Source: Desulfobacteraceae bacterium Eth-SRB1 | Lineage (GTDB): Bacteria; Desulfobacterota; Desulfobacteria; Desulfobacterales; ETH-SRB1 | Direction: 5' to 3' | Assembly: GCA_004193555.1 (NCBI GenBank) | Contig: RPGP01000001.1 | Span: forward strand, 586,156 to 650,155 | DNA: 64,000 nt | Part shown: positions 26,886-35,382 of the stretch, piece by piece | Layout: each line of letters begins with the position of its first letter | Position numbering within the stretch: position 1 is the stretch's first letter | Notes under the pieces: generated by a model | Databases searched by the model: none | Told to the model about the DNA's origin: nothing | The model's input: the letters and a program-made list of their open reading frames with translations, nothing else | Translations under genes and position numbers: made by a program

Positions 26886-27013
26886 TGAACATCGAACATC
26901 GAACGTCCAACGTCGAATTTTGAATAAGGTATTCTGCCAATTTATAAACTGGCGAAGCGCAGCGACATCATTATTCGACGTTCGATGTTCAATGTTCGAT
27001 GTTGGACGTTCAT
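26886..27013. repeat. inverted repeat of ATCGAACATCGAACGTCCAAC units
   Basis: The left arm has GAACATCGAACATCGAACGT; the right arm has TTCGATGTTCAATGTTCGAT followed by GTTGGACGTTC. A further copy of the GAACGTCCAACATCGAA unit occurs at 49610-49625. A GCTGGAGCATGGGAACCAGG sequence just downstream (about 27056-27075) belongs to another dispersed palindrome, also seen at 29587-29613. Confidence 0.6.
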
Positions 27014-27118
27014 CTTTTAATATGTTCGATGTTGCATACCATATGGGTTTCCGCGCTGGAGCATGGGAACCAGGCAAGCAATTTTATCAATCCAAAGTCG
27101 GGGAAAAACTATAAAAAC

Positions 27119-28900
27119 ATGAAGAAAAACAACCGGACAAAACAGGATATAGAACGGGCCGGAAAAGTGTTCGAGCAGAGAAAAGAAATACTTTCTCTGC
27201 CGGCTGACAGGGCTCTGGAACAAATCTTAGATTCAAAACATCCTGCTGCTGTTGTGCATTCATTCCCGGAACAGGACCTTTATTTCCTGATACATGACAT
27301 AGGGCTTAAGGATTCTATGCCCCTGTTATCCCTGGCTTCATCCAGGCAGTGGGAATACATGCTTGATGCAGAAGCATGGAAAAAGGACAGAATTAATATT
27401 AAGTCTGCTGTTAAATGGCTTGATTTGCTTTTCAGAGCAGACTCTAATCGCTTTATCAAGTGGTTTCTAAATAAAAAAACCGAATTTATTGAATTTTGCC
27501 TGTTTAAAAACGTTGAGGTAAAAATAAGAGAACATGACCAGGATCCATCAGATTTTGGTGATGATTTTTTCACACATGATGAAACTTTTTATATCAGGAT
27601 AATCGATAGTGCTTTGATACCGGAATTTAAAAATGCAGATGAAGATATTCGCAAAGAATTCCTCGCAGCATTTATCAAGCGTCTTGCAGCCTATGACCAC
27701 ATCATGTATCAAAAGGTATTGCTTGAGTTCCCAGCCGTTATTCCCGCTGAAACAGAAGAAGAAGCCTATAGATTGCGAAATGTCCGGCTTGCGGAAAAAG
27801 GATTCCTGCCATTTGATGAAGCAATCGGCATATACCAGCCTTTAAAACCAGGGGATTTTGATAAGCGCAGCACAAAGAATATTTCCGTACTATCTAATCA
27901 GAATTCTATTCTTCCGGTTTCTTTTTATTCCATCAGGATGCTGAAACAAGATAATCTTTTTACCGGCAGCCTGCAAATGATTGAAGCTGCTGATGTTTTA
28001 CTGCAAATTCAATCCGAGTTTGCAGGACTGGCCAACCAGATAATATCTGCCGATCAAAAGCCGATAAGAGACAGGAATGAACTTAATAATGTAGTCAGAA
28101 AGGCGTGTGGGTATATCAGCATAGGGCTCGAACGCTTAACCGGAGAAGACCGAAAACCTGATAAAAACCGTTGCGCCGTATTGCTGCAGAAACATCTACT
28201 TTCTCAGATTTTCAGACTGGGCTACGGTTTTGCTCTTGAGCTGAAATGGCGCGCCGAAAAATGGCGCACAAGAAGCTGGTTTGCAAAACAGGGACTGCCT
28301 CTAAGTTTCTGGGGGGAAAAATGGCTCGGTGTGCTGGGCGGGCTCCTGATAAAAAAACCTTTATTTTATGACAATTATAAAACAGGTGTTCTTTACAGAG
28401 AATTTTTTTCAATCAGCGATATAAAAAAAACAGAAAATATATTAGATGAAATTATTGCCTTTGACGATCTTTTTTCTTTGATGGCAATAGAGTTTAAACC
28501 GCTTTCCGGCAGGATGCTTACATATAAAAATTTTATTCTGACTCTTTGGGCCAGGCATTATATGGGTTTATCAGATGAGCTTATACCGCTTACAATCGAT
28601 GAACTCAGGATATTATTCGACGATCTGTTTGCCGGTTTGCCGGAATCAGGCCCGGAATCAGAGCTGGAATCAGAGCTGGAATCAGACGGGGGCAAATCGA
28701 ACAAAATAAGCATATCCATGAAAGAGTCTTTTTTAGACTGGCTTGCAGAAAAGACAGAAACTAAGCATTACGATATTACCCAAAGACTGGGGCAAACCCT
28801 GGAAAATTTATTTTATGAAATAGAAAACGAATATGGGCATGTCTCAAAAAAGGATCTTGATCCAAGATATATATACCTTTTTCTGATTAAACAAAACTAA
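27119..28900 (+). CDS. DUF6178-like protein of unknown function
   Basis: A 593-residue soluble protein. The sequence pattern (DLYFLIHDIGLKDSMPLL, QWEYMLDAEAWKKDR, DFFTHDETFYIRI) resembles the uncharacterised DUF6178 family common in Desulfobacterota. No catalytic motif, signal peptide or membrane helix is seen. A short acidic repeat (ESELESELES, near residue 517) sits before the C-terminal helical region. The start was placed at 27119 because earlier in-frame codons lie in intergenic repeat DNA and encode no family-like sequence. Its function is unknown. Confidence 0.7.
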   Translation: MKKNNRTKQDIERAGKVFEQRKEILSLPADRALEQILDSKHPAAVVHSFPEQDLYFLIHDIGLKDSMPLLSLASSRQWEYMLDAEAWKKDRINIKSAVKWLDLLFRADSNRFIKWFLNKKTEFIEFCLFKNVEVKIREHDQDPSDFGDDFFTHDETFYIRIIDSALIPEFKNADEDIRKEFLAAFIKRLAAYDHIMYQKVLLEFPAVIPAETEEEAYRLRNVRLAEKGFLPFDEAIGIYQPLKPGDFDKRSTKNISVLSNQNSILPVSFYSIRMLKQDNLFTGSLQMIEAADVLLQIQSEFAGLANQIISADQKPIRDRNELNNVVRKACGYISIGLERLTGEDRKPDKNRCAVLLQKHLLSQIFRLGYGFALELKWRAEKWRTRSWFAKQGLPLSFWGEKWLGVLGGLLIKKPLFYDNYKTGVLYREFFSISDIKKTENILDEIIAFDDLFSLMAIEFKPLSGRMLTYKNFILTLWARHYMGLSDELIPLTIDELRILFDDLFAGLPESGPESELESELESDGGKSNKISISMKESFLDWLAEKTETKHYDITQRLGQTLENLFYEIENEYGHVSKKDLDPRYIYLFLIKQN

Positions 28901-28903
28901 TGA

Positions 28904-28981
28904 AGGTGTTAAGTGTTAAGAATATGATTAAACAGGCAATTGCTTTAATCTAACACCTGACACCTAACACGGTTCGCAAAG
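28904..28981. repeat. inverted repeat of the GGTGTTA/TAACACC family, copy before rsmD
   Basis: GGTGTTAAGTGTTA faces TAACACCTGACACC, followed by TAACACGGTTCGCAAA. Related copies with the same TTCGCAAA tail are at 12866-12886 and 53193-53276; partial copies are at 29620-29652 and 47411-47466. Confidence 0.6.
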
Positions 28982-29536
28982 ATGAGAGTAATCGGCGGCA
29001 ATTTAAAAGGCAAGAAACTATATTCTGTTCACGGGAAAGCTGTAAGGCCTACTGCCGATCGATTACGGGAAGCTGTTTTTAATATACTTTCCTTTAGAGT
29101 TGAGGGAGCGGTTGTTCTTGATCTGTTTGCAGGAACAGGAGCCTTTGGCATCGAGTCTTTAAGTCGTGGAGCCCGATCAGCGGTATTTATAGATATTAAT
29201 AAAAAAGCGGTATCTGTAATAGAGAAAAATATCAAAGAATGTGCTTTGAATGACAAAGCAAAAATAATAAAATGGGATATAATAAAAAATTTATTCTGCA
29301 TAGGAGCGATCCTGCCGGCCTTTGATCTCGTTTTTATGGATCCGCCTTACAACATGCATGCGTTAAAACCAGCCCTGATTAATCTTCATGCAGCCAAATC
29401 CATTAATGATGAGGCTGTTATCATTGTTGAGCATGGTCATTTAGAAATGATCCCGGATGATATAAAAGGGTTTGAGCTTCGAGATCAAAGAAAATACGGG
29501 AAAACCCTTGTTTCGTTTTTAAATTATATTGTATAA
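28982..29536 (+). CDS. rsmD: 16S rRNA (guanine966-N2)-methyltransferase
   Basis: A 184-residue SAM-dependent methyltransferase. The N-terminal RVIGGNLKGKKL and VRPTADRLREAVFNIL, the SAM loop VLDLFAGTGAFGIESLSRG and the catalytic DPPY (residues 120-123) identify RsmD, which modifies 16S rRNA in the small subunit. rsmD and coaD are frequently adjacent, as here, although a repeat-filled gap of about 140 bases separates them. Confidence 0.93.
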   Translation: MRVIGGNLKGKKLYSVHGKAVRPTADRLREAVFNILSFRVEGAVVLDLFAGTGAFGIESLSRGARSAVFIDINKKAVSVIEKNIKECALNDKAKIIKWDIIKNLFCIGAILPAFDLVFMDPPYNMHALKPALINLHAAKSINDEAVIIVEHGHLEMIPDDIKGFELRDQRKYGKTLVSFLNYIV

Positions 29537-29677
29537 TTATTCAGGTGGATAGGCTGAAGACTGTTAGGAAAAAGCGCATTTGCCTAGTTCCCACGCTCCA
29601 GCATGGGAACCAGGCAAACTCTTAACACCTGACTCTTAACACTTAACACCTTTATTTACATAAGGACATATTTATCT

Positions 29678-30163
29678 ATGCAAAGAGTAGCTGTATATCC
29701 TGGTTCTTTTGATCCCATTACTAATGGTCATGTTGATATTGTTGAAAGGGGGCTTAAACTTTTCGACAAAATTATTGTTGCGATATTGCATAATTCTTCC
29801 AAGGAGTTTCTTTTTCCGGTAGAAGAACGGATAGAGATGATTGAGACAAGTTTCAAAAACATTCCAAATATCGAAGTGGACACATTTGACGGGCTTCTCG
29901 TAGATTATGCAAAAAAAAAGAACGCTCAAACAATACTGCGCGGGATGCGTGCTGTATCCGATTTTGAATATGAGTTCCAGTTAGCGCTTATGAACCGCAG
30001 GTTAGCGAGGGAAATTCAGACGGTTTTTCTTATGACCGGTTTGAGATGGATATTTACCAGTTCATCTATAATTAAGGAAGCGGCGCGTTATGGCGGCAAC
30101 ATTGAGGGTATGGTGCCGCCTGTGGTTAACAAGAGATTAAAGGAAAAGTTTGGTAAGAATTAA
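29678..30163 (+). CDS. coaD: phosphopantetheine adenylyltransferase
   Basis: A 161-residue enzyme forming dephospho-CoA from 4'-phosphopantetheine and ATP. It has the nucleotidyl-transfer motif GSFDPITNGH (residues 9-18), RGMRAVSDFEYEFQLALMNR, and the C-terminal FTSSSIIKEAARYGG, corresponding to the ISSTxxR-type motif with a Lys. Length is standard. A threefold GGGATTGA tandem follows the stop codon. Confidence 0.94.
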   Translation: MQRVAVYPGSFDPITNGHVDIVERGLKLFDKIIVAILHNSSKEFLFPVEERIEMIETSFKNIPNIEVDTFDGLLVDYAKKKNAQTILRGMRAVSDFEYEFQLALMNRRLAREIQTVFLMTGLRWIFTSSSIIKEAARYGGNIEGMVPPVVNKRLKEKFGKN

Positions 30164-30207
30164 GGGATTGAGGGATTGAGGGATTAAAATAAATTACGGT
30201 GAAAATA

Positions 30208-32376
30208 ATGGCAATATCAATTTCAAAAAACGCTATGGTTGTTTTAGAAAAGCGGTATCTAAAAAAGGACCGCAACGGGAAAGTAAAGGAGACTCCGGAA
30301 AATCTGTTTGTTAGGGTGGCTAAAGCTATAGCTGCTGCTGACACAATATTTGAGCCCAAAGCCGATGTTAGAAAAACAGAGGAAAAATTTTTCAAACTCT
30401 TATCGAATTTCTGGTTTTTGCCCAATTCACCAACCCTTATGAATGCAGGCAGACGTCTCGGACAGCTTGCCGCCTGTTTTGTGCTTCCGGTTGAAGATTC
30501 CATGGAAAGCATCTTTGAATCCTTGAAAAATACTGCGATGATTCATAAAAGCGGAGGAGGCACAGGATTTTCCTTTTCGCGAATACGTCCCAAAAAGGAT
30601 ATGGTTTTATCTACAGCAGGTATTTCAAGCGGCCCTATTTCATTTATGTCTGTTTTTGATGTGGCCACCGAAACCGTCAAACAGGGAGGCACACGCAGAG
30701 GTGCAAATATGGGTGTTTTACGTGTGGATCATCCTGACATTGAGGCTTTCATCAATTCAAAAAATGATCCTGGCAAATTAAATAATTTTAATATTTCAGT
30801 GGCCCTGACAAAAAAATTTATTGATGCGCTTAAGAAGGATTCTGATTTCGATCTCATAAACCCGCGAACTGGTGAGGTTGTCAGATCTGTTCCTGCCCGA
30901 TTTATTTTCGACATGATCGTTAATTCTGCCTGGCAAACCGGTGAACCCGGAGTAATATTCATCGATCGAATAAATGAGAAAAATCCAACTCCTCAACTTG
31001 GAGATATTGAAGCAACAAATCCCTGCGGAGAACAGCCTCTCCTGCCTTATGAATCATGCACACTTGGTTCTATAAATCTGTCCAGAATGGTTATCGGCAA
31101 TACCTTGAACATGAACCGGCTAAAAGGAACAGTGCATGATGCAATTCACTTCCTTGACAATGTAATAGATGCAAACAAATATCCCCTTTCTCATATTGAA
31201 AAAATGAGTAAGAAAAGCAGGAAGGTAGGCCTTGGCGTAATGGGCTTTGCCGATATGTTGTTAAAAATGGGCATACCTTACGACTCTGATAAAGCGGTTT
31301 CCCAGGCAGAAACCATTATGTCCTTTATTTCAGAGGAATCTCGAAAGGCATCTGCCGCACTTGCCGAAAAGCGCGGGAATTTTCCATGTTACAAGGAAAG
31401 CGTCTTTGATGATCCATCATCTCCATATATGAGGAATGCTACTACCACTACAATTGCCCCCACAGGCACTATAAGTATAATTGCAGCCGCCTCAAGCGGT
31501 ATAGAGCCGATTTTTGCCGTAGCATATTCAAGGCATGTGCTTGATGGGAAGTCTCTTCCTGAAATACATCCATTATTTATTAAAATTGCTAAAAAAGAAG
31601 GGTTCTACAGCAAAAAGCTTATCAAAGAAATTGTGGAAACCGGTTCTGTCCGGTCTATTGACGCTGTTCCTGATAATATTAAAAGACTTTTCAGAACATC
31701 CCATGATATTTCAACAAAATGGCATGTTAAAGTTCAGGCTGCATTCCAGAAATTTACGGATAATGCTGTTTCAAAAACGGTAAATTTTCCTGCAGAGGCT
31801 ACAGCTAAGGATGTTGAAAAGGTATATCTTTTTGCTTATAAAAGTGGCTGTAAAGGCGTGACAATCTACAGATACGGAAGCCGTGATAAACAGGTTTTAA
31901 CTATTCGCAAGGAAGAAGAGAAGTCAGTTAAGATTGCGCCCAGGCCAAGACCTGAACGCACCCATGGTATTACAGAACGTATAAGCACCGGGTGTGGCAA
32001 ACTTTATGTGACCATTAATTATGATGATAAAGGTATGTGCGAAGTTTTTGCTCAGATGGGAAAAACCGGTGGATGCGCATCATCTCAAATAGAAGCTGCC
32101 GGCCGCCTGATATCCCTTGCATTGCGGTCAGGCGTAAAGATCGATTCGATTATTAAACAGCTTATCGGTATCCGCTGTCCTTCTCCTGCATGGCAGAATG
32201 GGAAAATAGTTCTTTCCTGTCCTGATGCAATTGCCCAGGTATTGAAAGGATTGACCAATTCAGATTTTGCCGAAAGAGGAACAATGATGTGTGTATGCCC
32301 GGAATGCGGCTCTGTCATGTCACACGAAGAAGGATGCCTTATCTGTCATGCATGTGGATTTTCAAAATGCAGTTAG
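30208..32376 (+). CDS. nrdJ: adenosylcobalamin-dependent (class II) ribonucleotide reductase
   Basis: A 722-residue class II reductase making deoxynucleotides with a B12 radical, without needing or fearing oxygen. The active site NPCGEQPL holds Asn271, Cys273 and Glu275. The phosphate-binding loop PTGTISIIAAASSGIEPIF is intact. The C-terminal zinc ribbon has CVCPECGSVM and CLICHACGFSKC. The ATG at 30208 is favoured by GGTGA a few bases upstream; a GTG at 30199 is an alternative. It depends on cobalamin, as does the radical SAM protein at 22-24 kb. Confidence 0.93.
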   Translation: MAISISKNAMVVLEKRYLKKDRNGKVKETPENLFVRVAKAIAAADTIFEPKADVRKTEEKFFKLLSNFWFLPNSPTLMNAGRRLGQLAACFVLPVEDSMESIFESLKNTAMIHKSGGGTGFSFSRIRPKKDMVLSTAGISSGPISFMSVFDVATETVKQGGTRRGANMGVLRVDHPDIEAFINSKNDPGKLNNFNISVALTKKFIDALKKDSDFDLINPRTGEVVRSVPARFIFDMIVNSAWQTGEPGVIFIDRINEKNPTPQLGDIEATNPCGEQPLLPYESCTLGSINLSRMVIGNTLNMNRLKGTVHDAIHFLDNVIDANKYPLSHIEKMSKKSRKVGLGVMGFADMLLKMGIPYDSDKAVSQAETIMSFISEESRKASAALAEKRGNFPCYKESVFDDPSSPYMRNATTTTIAPTGTISIIAAASSGIEPIFAVAYSRHVLDGKSLPEIHPLFIKIAKKEGFYSKKLIKEIVETGSVRSIDAVPDNIKRLFRTSHDISTKWHVKVQAAFQKFTDNAVSKTVNFPAEATAKDVEKVYLFAYKSGCKGVTIYRYGSRDKQVLTIRKEEEKSVKIAPRPRPERTHGITERISTGCGKLYVTINYDDKGMCEVFAQMGKTGGCASSQIEAAGRLISLALRSGVKIDSIIKQLIGIRCPSPAWQNGKIVLSCPDAIAQVLKGLTNSDFAERGTMMCVCPECGSVMSHEEGCLICHACGFSKCS

Positions 32377-32537
32377 ATTATCAAAAAATACGCCTGAGAC
32401 AACGGGCCAAAGACCTTGGATATCTTAAAAGGGACTTCTCTCTAAATCTTTCCGAACTGGTACGTCGTGCCACTCAAAATGTGCAATGTCCCTCAGTTGA
32501 CGGCAAGTTTGCTCATGGGCTTACAATAGAAAAATAG
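32367..32537 (+). CDS. small hypothetical protein overlapping the nrdJ end
   Basis: A 56-residue frame (MQLDYQKIRLRQRAKDLGYL start) begins inside the last codons of nrdJ, so it could be translationally coupled to it. It is basic (several Lys and Arg) and contains LSELVRRATQNVQC. No family is recognised; it may be a real small protein or a chance frame. Confidence 0.3.
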   Translation: MQLDYQKIRLRQRAKDLGYLKRDFSLNLSELVRRATQNVQCPSVDGKFAHGLTIEK

Positions 32538-32598
32538 CCTAATAAAATCTGTAGAACAAAAAGCTATAGCTAATGCTTTTCAACGCATTCCGTCCCGG

Positions 32599-33092
32599 TT
32601 ATATTTCAATGTCATTGATTGGAATGCCATCCTTTTTTATTTCCCAGACCAGAGGATCATCTTCAACAAAACTGCCTGGCGTAAATGGAATCGGTTCAAT
32701 GCGGTTATCGATCTGCCCGGCAATCCTGGCCAGTTTTATTCCTTCTACAAAACGGTCCTCAGAAAAATCAGATGATATAACGGCTACGTCTATATCGCTA
32801 AACTTGCTGCCGCTACGCTTTGCATATGAACCAAAAAGATAAGCAGAATCAACAGACACACCGCTTTGCTTTAGTTTAACCTAAATTGAGCGATTTTTGA
32901 CTCGATCTGCACTGATCTCTTGCGCATCAAGGATTCGCGAAAATCCTCGACATATCCACGGGTATGCCTGCGGTTTTCGCAAACCCTTATGCATCAAGAT
33001 TTCAGCACATTTCTTCCCCAAAAATCGCTCAACTTAGGTTTAAATAGAAACATTTTAACTTTCTTAACTATCAAATAATCGATTTCAGCCAT
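32599..33092 (-). pseudogene. MNT-type nucleotidyltransferase (MntA-like antitoxin), interrupted by a MITE
   Basis: The N-terminal piece MAEIDYLIVKKVKMFL begins at 33092. After a MITE (32874-33044) the frame resumes with LKQSGVSVDSAYLFGSYAKR and the catalytic pattern GSYAK...SDIDVAV. Removing the MITE rebuilds a normal minimal nucleotidyltransferase of the HEPN/MNT toxin-antitoxin type, which AMPylates the HEPN toxin. The active-site region is intact, but translation could only begin at a GTG inside the gene, so it is probably inactive. The start overlaps the HEPN relic. Confidence 0.7.
32874..33044. mobile_element. MITE-like element with 25-base terminal inverted repeats
   Basis: The left end is AACCTAAATTGAGCGATTTT and the right end is its near-perfect inverse AAAATCGCTCAACTTAGGTT. 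The element is about 171 bases, has no gene, and contains an inner hairpin (GGATTCGCGAAAATCC). It is inserted in the mntA-like gene. Confidence 0.75.
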
Positions 33093-33254
33093 TTAAAAAT
33101 ATCCTTTATTTTCTTAAGTTCATTTTCAGTAAATTCTTTTGTGCATTTTTTCATAAAGATGATCGGCAACGTTCAGCGCTTCCAATGCTTCTTCAAGCCA
33201 GTATTTTTTAATCTCCTGAACATTGATTTTCTTTTTTTCATCGTTACTCATCAT
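33072..33254 (-). pseudogene. HEPN-domain toxin relic with internal deletion
   Basis: The frame starts MMSNDEKKKINVQEIKKYWL and continues LEEALEALNVADHLYEKMHK, the first helix of a HEPN (HepT-like) protein. It stops at 33126. The next frame supplies CTKEFTENELKKIKDIFKWL, the usual C-terminal helix. The middle of the domain, including the Rx4-6H RNase motif, is absent. With the MNT gene it formed a HEPN/MNT toxin-antitoxin pair. Confidence 0.65.
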
Positions 33255-33418
33255 CACCTATCAATATCAGTATATGTTTCAAGTAAAATTACCATTACCT
33301 ATAATATGGAATAACAAAAGATAATTAAACCGCACACTATAGCCGGTCAGTATATTCCTCCTTATTTTTAATGGCTGTTCCCGTGGGTTTCCTTCCTGAC
33401 GATATAAATTAAGCTACT

Positions 33419-33742
33419 TTAATACCCTAATCTAACAAGTTTAAAAGTTGAGAACGTCCCCAAGGTTTCCTTAATGTCGATAGTTAAATTTCCACCCCTG
33501 GCCTCTGCAAACACAATCCAAGGCGGATTGTTCCCGCTGCCGCACTCGAACCTGGGATAAAACTCACCAGTTTTCCCATTGTGCCAGGACAGCAGCATCG
33601 GATCCTTACAACGTTCTCTGGCTTTTTCCTGCGCCAGGTCCTTTGCTTTCGAAAAATCCAAATCTGGAACATCTACTCGCAATTTTATATTATCCACAGG
33701 ATATTTGTCGGACAAAGTCACCAATACCATCACCATTTCCAT
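33419..33742 (-). CDS. AF1514/DUF5619-like small protein
   Basis: A 107-residue protein. The segments DLDFSKAKDLAQEKARERC, PMLLSWHNGKTGEFYPRFEC and EARGGNLTIDI resemble the AF1514 (DUF5619) family of unknown function. It lies between a HEPN/MNT relic and a BrnT/BrnA pair on the same strand. The family assignment comes from pattern memory and is moderate. Confidence 0.5.
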   Translation of the reverse strand: MEMVMVLVTLSDKYPVDNIKLRVDVPDLDFSKAKDLAQEKARERCKDPMLLSWHNGKTGEFYPRFECGSGNNPPWIVFAEARGGNLTIDIKETLGTFSTFKLVRLGY

Positions 33743-33884
33743 AAACTAATGTTCCGCAAATCTGGCCCGTCCCCGCGTCTAACTCTGTAAACCAATAATC
33801 CAATGGACGTGCCTAACTGCCCCCCCAAGAAATTGGTTGCAGACCGAGTGAAAAATCGTTTAATTTGGGTATTAAAAAAGTTAG

Positions 33885-34157
33885 TTAACAGGAAGGGCTT
33901 TCCTCATGAATATGCTTAGTCACCCATCGATTAACAAGTGTAGCAGTATTTAACTTTTTTTGATCTGCGATTTTTTTTAATTCATTATATTCTTTAGGCT
34001 TTAGCATTACAGAAATAACCTTGCCGCTTACCAGTTTAAATATCGGTTCTTTTACCTCTTCCATTTCATTCTCAAAATCAGTTAAATCATGATTGTCCCA
34101 AAATTTTGCCATTTCTTCTAATGTCTTAAACTCTGGTATACCTATTTGTTTTTCCAT
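33885..34157 (-). CDS. brnA: BrnA-like CopG-family antitoxin
   Basis: A 90-residue protein. The C-terminal half (ISVMLKPKEYNELKKIADQK, then LNTATLVNRWVTKHI) is a ribbon-helix-helix DNA-binding domain; the N-terminal half (LEEMAKFWDNHDLTDFENEM) is typical of antitoxins paired with BrnT-like toxins. It overlaps the toxin gene by 16 bases and presumably binds the toxin and represses the pair. Confidence 0.72.
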   Translation of the reverse strand: MEKQIGIPEFKTLEEMAKFWDNHDLTDFENEMEEVKEPIFKLVSGKVISVMLKPKEYNELKKIADQKKLNTATLVNRWVTKHIHEESPSC

Positions 34158-34423
34158 TTTGTATATCTCCTTTTTTCATTTTTTGTCATATCACGGGCTG
34201 TAACGGCATAACCTCTGGATTTGCCAAAATATATTATTACAGAAAAAAGATATCTTCCAGCAAAAGTTTGTCCTAAAACATAATATACCGGATTCTGTCC
34301 TTTTGAAGGGGCTTTCAAAATTAATGGTTTTTTGCCGCAAATTTCTTCAACCTCCTCAGGTGTTACATCATGCTTTGTTATATGCTCAAGATTTTTACTG
34401 CTCCAAATCAATGAATAAATCAT
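34142..34423 (-). CDS. brnT: BrnT-like toxin
   Basis: A 93-residue RelE-fold-like toxin of the BrnT type. The family hallmarks are the early WSSKNLEHITKHDVTPEEVEE and the C-terminal AVTARDMTKNEKRRY. Such toxins act as ribonucleases that stop growth until the antitoxin is restored. The toxin gene comes first, followed by the antitoxin, the usual brnTA order. Confidence 0.72.
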   Translation of the reverse strand: MIYSLIWSSKNLEHITKHDVTPEEVEEICGKKPLILKAPSKGQNPVYYVLGQTFAGRYLFSVIIYFGKSRGYAVTARDMTKNEKRRYTKWKNK

Positions 34424-34647
34424 TATTAAACTCCAGCAAAAAATGGTAATGAGACTTGTATTATGACGATGATTATATCAGCTTAATCAGATACCACAAA
34501 CCATGTTATCAAATCAAAATTTTCCTCAGCTCGATAAGTCAATAGTTAATATTTAAGATGTGACCCCATTGTTTTCCCTGTGAATTTTGAGCGGTTCACT
34601 TTATGAGGGGCTTTCATATACTCCCGTAAATGTCAAACATTGATAGT

Positions 34648-34666
34648 CCACCGGCATAGCCGGTGG
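34648..34666. repeat. CCACCGGC hairpin resembling an IS200/IS605 end
   Basis: CCACCGGC-ATA-GCCGGTGG followed by TTTACC, in a 480-base stretch without an intact gene. Such hairpins mark IS200/IS605 ends, but no transposase is next to it. Confidence 0.35.
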
Positions 34667-34682
34667 TTTACCTTTGATTTAA

Positions 34683-34899
34683 TTATAATTTTTTAAGATC
34701 GGCCAGAAGCTTTTTGCTAATTAATTCTCTGGTAGTGTCTTTCACCTCTGGAAAAAGATAAAAGAGGAGATTGAAATACTCCTCAAAGAAATATTTCTTT
34801 GTCTGTTGTTTCTTTAATTCTAAAAGAACGTCACCATGACATTTTCTAAGATTTGTTGAGCCACCGCAGGGGCAGTCCAGATGCCCTCTATAATATACA
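34683..34899 (-). pseudogene. 3' remnant of a SEC-C-like metal-binding protein gene
   Basis: A frame read on the minus strand directly after the IS110 fragment encodes YYRGHLDCPCGGSTNLRKCH, then ELKKQQTKKYFFEEYFNLLF and about 25 more residues before a stop at 34683-34685. The CPCGxxxxxxKCH pattern is a SEC-C-type zinc motif. The 5' part is missing, replaced by the insertion sequence fragment. Confidence 0.45.
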
Positions 34900-34904
34900 C
34901 TAAA

Positions 34905-35207
34905 TTATAGGTTGGGAAGTGTCTCACTTATATTGGCACAGAGGGTTGGTTCTAAACCAAACACAGTTTTAGAAAGGCCGTTTTGGACTCTGATAGCCTC
35001 GGTTCGTGCAAGCAGCCTGGAATAACCATCTATGTTGTTTTCAAAGATCAGCCTTTTTAAAAGAGTTTTGCCGGTGGCTGTGCCCATAAACGCATGATGT
35101 TTATCTTTGGCCACATCAATGCCGACAATCATGTAGTCTTCCGATCCGCGGATTTCTTTTCTTAATTGACAATACTTCTCATACCTGATAATTTCTTCGT
35201 CGTTCAT
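34905..35207 (-). mobile_element. IS110-family transposase, N-terminal fragment
   Basis: A 100-residue remnant. The segments MIVGIDVAKDKHHAFMGTAT and NNIDGYSRLLARTEAI match the DEDD (RuvC-like) domain of IS110 transposases, with the first catalytic Asp in GIDVAKD. After VFGLEPT the sequence diverges and stops, so the rest of the catalytic domain and the C-terminal part are lost. The element cannot transpose alone. Confidence 0.75.
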
Positions 35208-35273
35208 AATAACCTCCTTTTAGCATAGTTAAGGGTTAAAAAATTTGTAACTTTATGCTATCAGGAGGTTATT
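35208..35273 (-). promoter_or_regulatory. leader hairpin that can hide the IS110 ribosome-binding site
   Basis: On the minus strand AATAACCTCCTGATAGCATA pairs with TATGCTAAAAGGAGGTTATT, which contains the AGGAGG ribosome-binding site directly before the ATG. Transcripts entering from outside would fold and block translation, a known self-limiting device of insertion sequences. Confidence 0.55.
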
Positions 35274-35360
35274 TTATTGCAAGGCGATAATAAATTTTCT
35301 TTATTCTACATGTTGCAGTATAACCTCTTCTTCTTTTAATATATAACGTTCGTCGGACCT

Positions 35361-35379
35361 ACGGGACGTTCGTGCAGAA
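35361..35379. repeat. left inverted end of the RAYT element
   Basis: ACGGGACGTTCGTGCAGAA, an exact inverse of 36422-36440. The pair flanks the Y1 transposase gene. Confidence 0.7.
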
Positions 35380-35382
35380 CGT

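Noticed and set aside
26999-27118. 40-codon N-terminal extension of the DUF6178-like gene
   Set aside because: Encoded by the ATCGAAC repeat and another dispersed palindrome; the family-like protein begins at 27119.
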